A stretch of DNA of 13,474 nt from CAMDMI01 sp044379485 (GTDB taxonomy: Bacteria > Bacteroidota > Bacteroidia > Cytophagales > Flexibacteraceae). Where the stretch lies: assembly GCA_044379485.1 (NCBI GenBank), contig JBIPOE010000094.1, positions 1-13,474 on the forward strand. The letters are read 5' to 3'. The notes beneath the pieces are model-generated. The model was not told where the DNA came from. It saw nothing but the letters and a program-made list of their open reading frames with translations, and made no database searches. Positions 1-5,224 of the stretch are shown in pieces (the first letter of the stretch is position 1; each line of letters begins with the position of its first letter). The position numbers were made by a program, and so were the translations under genes.

Positions 1-122
1 TTATTATGTATAGCCTCTTTTCCTGCATGCTCAAAGGTAGAGAACTTTCCTCTTACAGCAAAAACAGGCTTGCCGCCAACAAGGATATTTCTTATCGGGC
101 AAGGCTCCTTGCCTTGTTCGGA
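1..122 (-). pseudogene. Possible gene fragment, unrecognised, running off the left edge
   Basis: On the minus strand one frame is open from an in-frame stop at 123-125 to the window edge. It reads protein-like over its last 30 codons (NILVGGKPVFAVRGKF, then STFEHAGKEAIHN), with an alternation of glycine, charged and hydrophobic residues typical of a real protein. No ATG is present, and the upstream part of the frame lies in hairpin repeat unit A, so if this is a gene its 5' end has been replaced by the repeat. Two plus-strand frames are also open here, so coding status is uncertain. I do not recognise the family. Confidence 0.3.
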
Positions 123-252
123 CTATTCATAAGCCTCTGGCTTACATGACCAACGTATAACCAGAAAAACGGGATCAAGAAAGATGTTTGATTTGGCCGG
201 AGGCCACAGAAATAATCGGAACGTGGCGCAACCACGCTCCATTGGCGGCTGT
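92..252 (+). repeat. Hairpin-chain repeat, unit A
   Basis: First of two tandem copies with a 161-bp period. The unit is a string of short perfect or G-T-tolerant hairpins: GGCAAGG/CCTTGCC (98-104/107-113), TAAGCC/GGCTTA (130-135/139-144), GATCAAG/TTTGATT (173-179/187-193), TGGCC/GGCCA (194-198/202-206) and CGTGG/CCACG (222-226/232-236). It ends in CTCCATT. The small ORF that starts inside it (184) runs into unit B and is read as incidental. The orientation of this unit and the other copies is the same. Confidence 0.88.
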
Positions 253-405
253 TTATCGGGCAAGGCTCCTTGCCTTGTTCGGACTATTGATAAGCCTCTG
301 GCTTACATGACCAACGGATTACCAGAAAAACGGGATCAAGAAAGATGCTTGATCTGGCCGGAGGCCATACAATAGTTGGAACCACGCCGGAGCGTGGCTC
401 CATTG
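253..405 (+). repeat. Hairpin-chain repeat, unit B
   Basis: Second tandem copy, starting with the same TTATCGGGCAAGG as unit A. The third hairpin has perfect pairing here (GATCAAG 334-340 with CTTGATC 348-354), where units A and C have G-T wobbles. The last hairpin differs in sequence: CCACGC (382-387), loop CGGA, GCGTGG (392-397). Its arms are in the opposite order to those of unit A, yet it lies between the same GGAA and CTCCATT flanks. Confidence 0.88.
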
Positions 406-412
406 AGGGGGT

Positions 413-595
413 GAAAAAACCTTCCAGGTTTGTGACGGCTTACGGTGGCAGCACGATTTTTTTGATCTCGATGGCATGGCTCTGCGGATTGCTGAGCTGA
501 AGGGCTATGCCGTTACTGCCAAAGTTGCTGAGGCTGATCGTGGTTCAATAATCAGCGATGCCATTGGCCACACTAAAACCAGTAAAAAATTCTAA
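413..595 (+). pseudogene. C-terminal gene remnant directly after repeat unit B, unrecognised
   Basis: A frame open from just after a stop at 404-406 encodes about 60 residues: EKTFQVCDGLRWQHDFFDL, then DGMALRIAELKGYAV, then TAKVAEADRGSIISDAIGH, ending at TAA 593-595. The residue mix (amphipathic helix MALRIAELKGYAV, few rare residues) and the locally higher G+C look like genuine coding sequence. The only in-frame ATG is at 476 and would give 39 residues. The stop lies within an AT-rich inverted repeat (585-604). I read this as the 3' end of a gene whose front was lost when the repeat pair arrived, but I cannot name the family. Confidence 0.35.
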
Positions 596-604
596 AGAAT
601 TTTT
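585..604 (+). terminator. AT-rich inverted repeat, possible weak terminator
   Basis: AAAAATTCT (585-593) is complementary to AGAATTTTT (596-604) with only AA between them. It lies over the stop codon of the 413-595 remnant and its right arm ends in five T. It may have been the terminator of the lost gene. The stem has almost no G-C pairs, so confidence is limited. Confidence 0.3.
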
Positions 605-662
605 CGCCTGAGATTTTCAACATAAATTGAATTTTTTCGACTATGATTTTTGGCAAAATCTA

Positions 663-692
663 TTGCATTTAGACCGGGAGTTAATACTTTTG
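663..692 (+). promoter_or_regulatory. Bacteroidota-type promoter for the AAA/DUF4143 gene
   Basis: TTG at 663-665 is followed by a 19-bp spacer and TACTTTTG at 685-692, an exact match to the TTG-N19-TAnnTTTG arrangement of the Bacteroidota primary sigma factor. The -7 box ends 4 bp before the ATG at 697, so transcription should begin at or very near the start codon. Confidence 0.6.
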
Positions 693-696
693 AGAC

Positions 697-2031
697 ATGG
701 ATTTATTAAAATATAGTAGCAGACTAATTGATAGTCATTTACTTGATTGGAAAGACACCCCCCAGAGAAAGCCCTTGCTCTTGCGAGGTGCCAGGCAAGT
801 TGGAAAATCTTCAACCATCAGGCATTTGGGTACAAAATTTGAATCCTACTTTGAGATAAATTTCGAATCTATGCCGGAGGTTCGACCTTTCTTTTCTGAT
901 TTTGGAAAACCTGAATTGATACTTGAAAAGCTATCCATCTATTTTGGAAAAACTATAGAACAGGGGAAGTCGCTGTTGTTTTTGGATGAAATCCAGGCAT
1001 ATCCGGAAGCACTTAATTCCCTGCGCTATTTTTATGAGAAAATACCTGATTTACATGTCATTGCTGCCGGGTCTCTTTTAGAGTTTGCACTTCAGGAGCT
1101 GCCCAGTTTTGGGGTTGGTCGAATTCGTTCCTTGTTTCTTTATCCTTTTAGTTTTGATGAATTTTTAATGGCGATTGGCGAAAAAAAATTAATGGAGCTA
1201 AAAAACAGCGCTGATCAGAAAACTGGCATTGAGCCTGCATTTCACAACAAATTGAATGACTACTTACGGAAATTTATGGTGATTGGTGGAATGCCAGAAG
1301 TGGTTGCAAAGTATGCACAGGGTAGTTCGATTCTGGAAATTCAATCTGTGCTGGATGACCTCAACTTTTCCTTTCAGGACGACTTTGCCAGGTACAAATC
1401 CAGGATGACAGCAAATCGAATTTTTGAGGTTTTTCAATCTGTGGTTTTTCAAATGGGTGGAAAGTATATTTTTTCTAAGTCGGTTGAAAGTCTGAGCGAC
1501 AGGCAGGTACAGGAAGCTGTTCAATTGCTTATCCTTTCAGGACTTGTTATTCCGGTAACCCACACTTCGGCCAATGGTATTCCAGCAGGTGCAGAAGCAA
1601 ATCCAAAGAAAAGAAAAATGCTGGTTTTGGATACGGGTCTATATCAGCGAATGCTTCAGTTGGAGCTTTCTCAGGTTTGGCTCAATGAAGATATAACGAT
1701 GGTTAACAAAGGAAATCTGGCCGAATTATTTACCGGATTAGAGTGGCTTAAATATGGAAATCCCTATGAGAGGGAGTCGCTTTACTACTGGCATAGAGAA
1801 ACTTCAAACAGCAATGCTGAAGTTGATTATGTGGTGCAGATTGGTGCCTCGCTTGTCCCTGTAGAGGTGAAATCATCAGGCAAGGGAAGGATGCAAAGCA
1901 TGCACAGGTTTATGGATGAAAAGAAATCAGAACGAGGTATCCGGATTTCAATGGAAAACTTTGGGCATTTTAATCAGATAGATGTTGTGCCATTGTATGC
2001 CATCCATAAAATAAGATTAGCCAAAATTTAA
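697..2031 (+). CDS. AAA+ ATPase with C-terminal DUF4143 nuclease-like domain
   Basis: The 444-residue protein belongs to the widespread AAA_14/DUF4143 family. A P-loop GARQVGKS (residues 31-38) and a Walker B strand ending LFLDEIQ (D97, E98) mark the N-terminal AAA domain. The conserved AGSLLEF and GVGRIR...YPFSFDEF segments follow. The DUF4143 half ends with AEVDYVV...VPVEVKSS (374-394), where D377, E390 and K392 match a PD-(D/E)XK nuclease-like core. Length is normal for the family. The ATG at 697 is the only reasonable start and fits the usual N-terminus (RLIDSHLLDWK... before the P-loop). The family is common in accessory regions and its biological role is not firmly established. The gene stands alone between a repeat pair and a secretion-domain fragment, and its stop is 4 bp before that fragment's first ATG. 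Confidence 0.93.
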   Translation: MDLLKYSSRLIDSHLLDWKDTPQRKPLLLRGARQVGKSSTIRHLGTKFESYFEINFESMPEVRPFFSDFGKPELILEKLSIYFGKTIEQGKSLLFLDEIQAYPEALNSLRYFYEKIPDLHVIAAGSLLEFALQELPSFGVGRIRSLFLYPFSFDEFLMAIGEKKLMELKNSADQKTGIEPAFHNKLNDYLRKFMVIGGMPEVVAKYAQGSSILEIQSVLDDLNFSFQDDFARYKSRMTANRIFEVFQSVVFQMGGKYIFSKSVESLSDRQVQEAVQLLILSGLVIPVTHTSANGIPAGAEANPKKRKMLVLDTGLYQRMLQLELSQVWLNEDITMVNKGNLAELFTGLEWLKYGNPYERESLYYWHRETSNSNAEVDYVVQIGASLVPVEVKSSGKGRMQSMHRFMDEKKSERGIRISMENFGHFNQIDVVPLYAIHKIRLAKI

Positions 2032-2035
2032 CTGT

Positions 2036-2224
2036 ATGAATGGCTGTGTAAGTTCCGGAATTGTTTCCTTTAAATACCAGTCACAGTTATGCCAGAGGAA
2101 ATTTAACGGAGTAAATACATTTGAAATCAATATTTTAGCCAATCAATTGCCTTGTGGAATTTACAGCCTCACCATATTTGTAAACCAAAAAGCCAAAACC
2201 GTTATGCTGTTGGTTGAGAAATAA
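2036..2224 (+). pseudogene. Remnant of a type IX secretion C-terminal sorting domain
   Basis: The 62 codons have the pattern of the last strands of a type A T9SS sorting domain: FNGVNTFEINILANQLP, CGIYSLTIFVNQKAK, TVMLLVEK. Family members typically read G.N...I....L..GIY.L.I....K..KLV.K at their extreme C-terminus. Nothing resembling the secreted cargo protein precedes it: the in-frame stop upstream is at 2018-2020, inside the AAA gene. It is therefore best read as the stranded tail of a large secreted protein whose body was deleted or replaced by the AAA/DUF4143 gene. A sorting domain on its own would have no known function. It could still be translated by coupling to the upstream gene. Confidence 0.6.
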
Positions 2225-2240
2225 TACGTGGTATACCATG

Positions 2241-2303
2241 TCCCATTTTTTTTTAAGTAATTCATTTCAAATTATCTGATTAGTAGCCTTCAAAAAAATG
2301 GGA
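2241..2303. repeat. 12-bp inverted repeat enclosing 39 bp
   Basis: TCCCATTTTTTT (2241-2252) is perfectly complementary to AAAAAAATGGGA (2292-2303). Just upstream, TGGTATACCA (2229-2238) is a 10-bp palindrome that follows the stop of the sorting-domain remnant. The 63-bp structure could be a long terminator-like stem or the ends of a very small mobile element. No target duplication is obvious. Confidence 0.45.
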
Positions 2304-2327
2304 TTAAAATCTGTTGATTGTTTAAAA

Positions 2328-2407
2328 AATGTTTGATTTGGCCGGAGGCCATAGAATAGGCGGAACGTGGCCCGTGGCAAAGCAGGGCAGGCCCTGCCTC
2401 TCTCCAT
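2328..2407 (+). repeat. Hairpin-chain repeat, partial unit D
   Basis: Only the right half of the repeat is present, beginning AATGTTTGATTTGGCCGGAG and retaining the TGGCC/GGCCA hairpin and the GGAACGTGGCCC segment. Before the terminal CTCCATT it carries a different stem, GCAGGGC (2382-2388), loop AG, GCCCTGC (2391-2397), where units A and C have CGTGG/CCACG. It lies in the same orientation, upstream of the fic promoter. Confidence 0.75.
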
Positions 2408-2454
2408 TAAGGCGTAAATAACACATACATTCAAAAACGAGAGTAATTTTTTTA

Positions 2455-2481
2455 TATTTTTGCCCTCGTATTGAATACGAG
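2455..2481 (+). promoter_or_regulatory. fic promoter with overlapping palindromic operator candidate
   Basis: TATTTTTG (2455-2462) matches the TAnnTTTG -7 box, placing the transcription start around 2467-2470. Exactly there lies a 17-bp perfect inverted repeat with a single central base, CTCGTATT-G-AATACGAG (2465-2481). Part of it, ACGAGCGTAA (2477-2486), recurs upstream with one change as ACGAGAGTAA at 2437-2446, 40 bp away. No clear -33 TTG is seen. The arrangement suggests a repressor site, perhaps for the Fic protein's own winged-helix domain. Confidence 0.5.
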
Positions 2482-2503
2482 CGTAAAACGTACACCCGAA
2501 AAA

Positions 2504-3592
2504 ATGAAAAAATTTGACCGTGAAAAGCCATTTAATGACTTACCAATGTTACCACCATCGGCAGACATTGAAACAAAAAGCATACTTCGAAAGACGATTT
2601 CGGCTGGAAGAGCATTGGCTCAACTGAACGGAACTTTACTGAATTTGCCAAATCCAACCTTGTTTCTGGACACGATTTATTTGCAGGAAGCCAAAGCCAG
2701 TTCGGAAGTCGAAAACATCATCACGACAAATGATGAACTCTATAAAACGTTGGTTTCGGACAGGAAAGTTGGAAATTCAGCTGCCAAGGAAGTTTTGTGT
2801 TACAAGGAAGCTCTTTGGTTGGGCCTGGAAGAGTTAAAAACAAAACCCTTTATCACTACAAATCTCTGCATCAAAATTGTACAATGCATAAAGCAGAACA
2901 AGGCATCCATTCGTAACACGCCGGGCACTACGTTGCGTAATCCGCAAGGAGAAGTGATTTATACGCCTCCCAGTGGAGAGGCAATCATTCGGGAAAAGTT
3001 AGCGAACGTAGAAAAGTTCATACATGAGGAGGATGAAATTGATCCTCTTATTAAAATGGCCATCATGCATTATCAGTTCGAATCCATTCACCCTTTTTCG
3101 GATGGAAATGGCAGAACGGGAAGAATCTTATTGTTGCTGTACCTTAAATTATCGGGCTTACTTGTAACACCTGCTATTTATTTGAGTGAGTACATCATGA
3201 AAAATAAAAGTGAATACTATTTGTCTTTGCGGAACGTCACCGAAAAAAACGAATGGGAGAATTACATATTGTACATGCTGGACATGATTGAAAAAACGGC
3301 CATTCATGGCCTGGCCAGATTGCACAAAATAACTGTTACATTGGAAACGACAGCGGAAGAAATCAAAAGGAAATTGCCAAAAATTTATTCTAAAGATTTG
3401 ATTGAAATCTTGTTTCGTTTGCCTTATACAAAACGGCAACACCTGATTGATGAAAATATTGGTAACCTAAAGACCGCAGGAAATTACCTGATGGCATTGG
3501 AGCAAAACGGATTTTTGACTTCCATAAAAGTAGGGAAAGAAAAATTATACCTGAACCAAAAGCTATTGGAAATATTGGAAAACAAAGAGTAA
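2504..3592 (+). CDS. Fic-domain protein, class II, with C-terminal winged helix
   Basis: The 362-residue Fic protein would transfer AMP (or another nucleotide moiety) from a nucleotide to a hydroxyl side chain of a target protein. The catalytic motif HPFSDGNGRTGR (196-207) is complete, with H196 as base. The N-terminal helix carries SSEVEN (66-71), which fits the (S/T)xxxE(G/N) inhibitory motif of class II Fic proteins, so activity should be self-restrained through E70. NTPGTTLRNPQGEVIYTPP (138-156) is the target-docking hairpin region. The last 80 residues look like a winged helix (TKRQHLIDENIGNLKTAGNYL). The ATG at 2504 is preferred. The in-frame TTG at 2471 would add 11 residues but lies inside the promoter palindrome. 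No separate antitoxin gene is adjacent, as expected for class II. Confidence 0.93.
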   Translation: MKKFDREKPFNDLPMLPPSADIETKSILRKTISAGRALAQLNGTLLNLPNPTLFLDTIYLQEAKASSEVENIITTNDELYKTLVSDRKVGNSAAKEVLCYKEALWLGLEELKTKPFITTNLCIKIVQCIKQNKASIRNTPGTTLRNPQGEVIYTPPSGEAIIREKLANVEKFIHEEDEIDPLIKMAIMHYQFESIHPFSDGNGRTGRILLLLYLKLSGLLVTPAIYLSEYIMKNKSEYYLSLRNVTEKNEWENYILYMLDMIEKTAIHGLARLHKITVTLETTAEEIKRKLPKIYSKDLIEILFRLPYTKRQHLIDENIGNLKTAGNYLMALEQNGFLTSIKVGKEKLYLNQKLLEILENKE

Positions 3593-3672
3593 GATCCGAC
3601 TTTTTTGGTTTCGTGAAAGTGACGCTTCAGTACGCTGCAAGCTCATTTTCAAAGGTCTTTCGAATGTCAATC

Positions 3673-3692
3673 GGGCCACGCCTTGGCGTGGT
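3673..3692 (+). repeat. Short hairpin preceding repeat unit C
   Basis: CCACGCC (3676-3682) is complementary to GGCGTGG (3685-3691) with a TT loop. The arm sequence is the same as the terminal hairpin of unit B (CCACGC/GCGTGG) but lies outside the body of a unit, 12 bp before unit C. Confidence 0.6.
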
Positions 3693-3703
3693 TTGGCTTT
3701 GCT

Positions 3704-3857
3704 CAATCGGGGCTCCTTGCCTTGTTCGGACTATTCATAGGCCTCTGGCTTACATGACCAACGTATTGTTGGTAAAAAAACGGGATCAAGAAAGATGTTT
3801 GATTTGGCCGGAGGCCACAGAAATAATCGGAACGTGGCCCAACCACGCTCCATTGGG
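3704..3857 (+). repeat. Hairpin-chain repeat, unit C
   Basis: Single copy downstream of fic, nearly identical to unit A from GGCTCCTTGCCTTGTTCGG to CTCCATTGG. The left arm of the first hairpin is missing. The second hairpin has AGGCC in place of AAGCC opposite GGCTT, an A-T to G-T change that keeps pairing. An extra stem CCAAC/GTTGG (3758-3762/3768-3772) appears where units A and B are unpaired. The terminal hairpin is CGTGG/CCACG (3833-3837/3843-3847). Confidence 0.85.
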
Positions 3858-3860
3858 GAG

Positions 3861-4007
3861 GCTCAGGTGTGTTTGGGGCAAAAATTACTGGTGGTGGGAG
3901 TGGGGGAACCGTTTGTGTACTGTCAGATAATTGACAAGGCTGGAAAACGGTTGCGCACATCCATAATCAATACCAGGAAAAATTGGGTAGATCAGTTCTG
4001 CTTATAA
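3861..4007 (+). pseudogene. Gene remnant after unit C, weakly like a sorting-domain strand pair
   Basis: The frame leaving unit C encodes AQVCLGQKLLVVGVGEP, then FVYCQIIDKAGKRLRTSI, then INTRKNWVDQFCL, with a stop at 4005-4007. The middle part (IIDKAGKRLRT) resembles the 'IYDLTGKLV' strand and turn of T9SS sorting domains, and NWVD resembles the strand after it. The expected L..GIY closing motif is absent and the frame stops instead. As with the remnant after unit B, coding-like sequence starts directly where the repeat ends. The assignment to a sorting domain is a guess. Confidence 0.3.
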
Positions 4008-4035
4008 AGCCCTGATATAATGAAGCTTAAGTCAA

Positions 4036-4761
4036 CTACCAACCTGAAGCAAGTACATCTGCCAGGTGTAAAGTTTTGATGCCAATTCCTTTATTTTGAA
4101 TAACAGCATTGTACTGAAGTAAGCAACTGGAATCGGTAGAAATGATGAAATCAGGATTTACAGCTTCTGCTCTTTCTAATTTTAATTCAGTCATTCCAAC
4201 AGAAATGGATTCGAATTTAACCGCAAATGTTCCCCCAAAACCGCAACATTGGTCTGTTTCTTCCATTTCAACCAGATTGAGTCCTTCTACATTTCTCAAA
4301 AGTTTTCTGGGTTCCTCTTTGATATTGCATTCCCTCAAAGCTGCACAAGAATCATGGTAAGTAGCTGTTCCATAAAGTTTTGCGCCTGGAATAGCTTCAA
4401 CACCCAACACATTTACCAAAAAGTCTGAAAACTCATGGATTTTTGATTTTACTTTATTGTACTGATTGGATTTCAGGCTTTTCTTGAAAAAATCTTCGTA
4501 GCCATTGCAAACCATGCCCACACAAGATGCGGAAGGGCTTACTATATACTTACTGTTGGTACTAAAATCATCCAGAAATTTTTCTGCTACTTCTGTTGCT
4601 TCCGGAAAATATCCGGCATTGTAAGCTGGCTGTCCACAACAGGTTTGGGCTGGATTATAATTCACTTTACAACCAACACTTTCCAGAACCTTGATCATAT
4701 TAAATCCCACATTGGGATAAATCTGATCAACAAAGCATGGTATAAAAATATCGACTTCCAT
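4036..4761 (-). CDS. LutA/YkgE-type Fe-S oxidoreductase subunit
   Basis: The 241-residue protein has the two cysteine-rich CCG repeats of the LutA/YkgE/GlpC-like family: C9 with CCGQP (41-45), and C139 with CCGFGGTF (172-179), plus C80 and C213. In characterised systems LutA works with LutB and LutC in lactate oxidation, carrying iron-sulfur or related redox centres in the cytoplasm. The first conserved block is IFIPCFVDQIYP, standard for the family N-terminus, and it supports the ATG at 4759-4761. The second HDSC block reads HDSCAALRE, with A where H is more usual. No lutB or lutC lies in this window, so the physiological substrate cannot be fixed from context. The leader is short and A-rich with no Shine-Dalgarno sequence. 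Confidence 0.88.
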   Translation of the reverse strand: MEVDIFIPCFVDQIYPNVGFNMIKVLESVGCKVNYNPAQTCCGQPAYNAGYFPEATEVAEKFLDDFSTNSKYIVSPSASCVGMVCNGYEDFFKKSLKSNQYNKVKSKIHEFSDFLVNVLGVEAIPGAKLYGTATYHDSCAALRECNIKEEPRKLLRNVEGLNLVEMEETDQCCGFGGTFAVKFESISVGMTELKLERAEAVNPDFIISTDSSCLLQYNAVIQNKGIGIKTLHLADVLASGW

Positions 4762-4780
4762 TTGTTTTGGTTTGATGGTG

Positions 4781-4788
4781 CAAAGCTA
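4781..4788 (-). promoter_or_regulatory. -7 box for the LutA-type gene
   Basis: On the minus strand TAGCTTTG matches TAnnTTTG and would start a transcript with a leader of about a dozen bases before the ATG at 4761. No well-spaced TTG is present upstream. Confidence 0.45.
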
Positions 4789-4843
4789 ATTTTAGAGTTT
4801 GGCAAATTGGATATTTTTGAAAATAAAATTGAATAGGGTAGGG

Positions 4844-4884
4844 GCAAAAAAAAACAGTCCTGCTGAATGTCAACAAGACTGTTT
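4844..4884 (-). terminator. Intrinsic terminator of the tRNA-like RNA gene
   Basis: Read on the minus strand, AAACAGTC (4884-4877) pairs with GACTGTTT (4859-4852). The stem continues through a T-G pair and TGTTGA/TCAGCA to a CAT triloop, giving about 15 bp. A run of T follows (plus-strand A tract 4846-4854). It lies about 40 bp beyond the 3' end of the tRNA-like structure and ahead of the LutA-type gene, so it isolates the RNA gene as its own transcription unit. Confidence 0.82.
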
Positions 4885-4926
4885 AAACTACCTATTAATA
4901 CACCAAATTAACCAAAAAGCTTGAAG

Positions 4927-5075
4927 CTGTAAGAGAAGGAGTCGAACCTCCACAGGGCAGTTAGCAGTAAGACAAATTTTGGTGGTCAATCCCAGCCGAA
5001 GCTTTATCTTAAGTTTATCCTGAGCTCCCCACCCCCGAGACAGGAGGGCATGGCTGCCAGTTTCATCACCTTACA
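4927..5075 (-). ncRNA. tRNA-like structured RNA with an 80-nt variable region
   Basis: On the minus strand a full cloverleaf can be drawn: acceptor stem TGTAAGG/TCTTACA (5075-5069 with 4934-4928, one G-T), D stem ATG/CAT with loop AAACTGGCAGC, anticodon stem CCCTC/GGGGG (5048-5044 with 5036-5032) closing loop CTGTCTC, and T arm GGAGG-TTCGACT-CCTTC (4951-4935). The discriminator is G (4927) and CCA is not encoded. The D arm matches leucine tRNAs, but the anticodon position reads GTC (Asp) and position 37 is T, not a purine, so decoding is doubtful. The 80-nt variable region (5031-4952) can form a nested arm (GGGG/CCCT, AGC/GCT, TAAGAT/GTCTTA) capped by a C(UUCG)G hairpin. I do not recall a named family with this form. 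Confidence 0.75.
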
Positions 5076-5081
5076 TTTTCG

Positions 5082-5101
5082 CAAAACGTCTCTTCGTTTT
5101 G
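5082..5101 (-). other. Leader hairpin of the tRNA-like RNA
   Basis: CAAAACG (5082-5088) and CGTTTTG (5095-5101) form a perfect 7-bp stem with a 6-nt loop. The predicted transcription start falls at its outer edge, so the primary transcript would begin with this hairpin 6 nt before the acceptor stem. It could protect the 5' end or position RNase P. Confidence 0.5.
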
Positions 5102-5107
5102 ATGTGT

Positions 5108-5115
5108 CAAAGGTA
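5108..5115 (-). promoter_or_regulatory. -7 box for the tRNA-like RNA gene
   Basis: On the minus strand TACCTTTG is an exact TAnnTTTG match. A start about 5-7 bases downstream lands at the leader hairpin. No TTG is seen at the expected upstream distance. Confidence 0.5.
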
Positions 5116-5152
5116 ATGCATCATTCTCTTTATTAAAAATTTTTCACCAAAA

Positions 5153-5186
5153 TTGTTAAATATTTCGATTTCATTTAATAAATTTG
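5153..5186 (+). promoter_or_regulatory. Promoter of the Lrp/AsnC gene
   Basis: TTG at 5153-5155 and TAAATTTG at 5179-5186 are separated by 23 bp, at the long end of the Bacteroidota range. The implied leader is about 30 bases with no Shine-Dalgarno sequence. Confidence 0.5.
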
Positions 5187-5224
5187 ACCTTTCATTGAAA
5201 TTCTTCAAAAATTAGTCCTCAAAT

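Noticed and set aside
184..375. Small ORF starting MFDLAGGH inside repeat unit A, and its counterpart starting at 3795 in unit C
   Set aside because: The shared start lies in the repeat's hairpin sequence (loop and arms) and the frames differ in length and ending. Conservation is explained by the hairpins, not by a protein.
92..405. CRISPR-like array
   Set aside because: Only two adjacent units of about 160 bp that are similar along their whole length, with no spacers and no cas genes.
2471..2503. TTG start for the Fic protein
   Set aside because: It lies inside the promoter palindrome and about at the predicted transcription start. An ATG 33 bp downstream gives a normal N-terminus.
3613..3930. 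105-codon frame running through unit C
   Set aside because: It crosses the hairpin repeat in a frame different from that of the better fragment at 3861-4007 and has an unusual tryptophan-rich ending. No domain features.
4927..5075. Interpretation of the tRNA-like RNA as tmRNA, a tRNA with a group I intron, or tRNA-Sec
   Set aside because: There is no tag-peptide frame, and the length is far below tmRNA. The insertion is in the variable region and not the anticodon loop. The anticodon position is GTC with a 7-bp acceptor stem, unlike tRNA-Sec.
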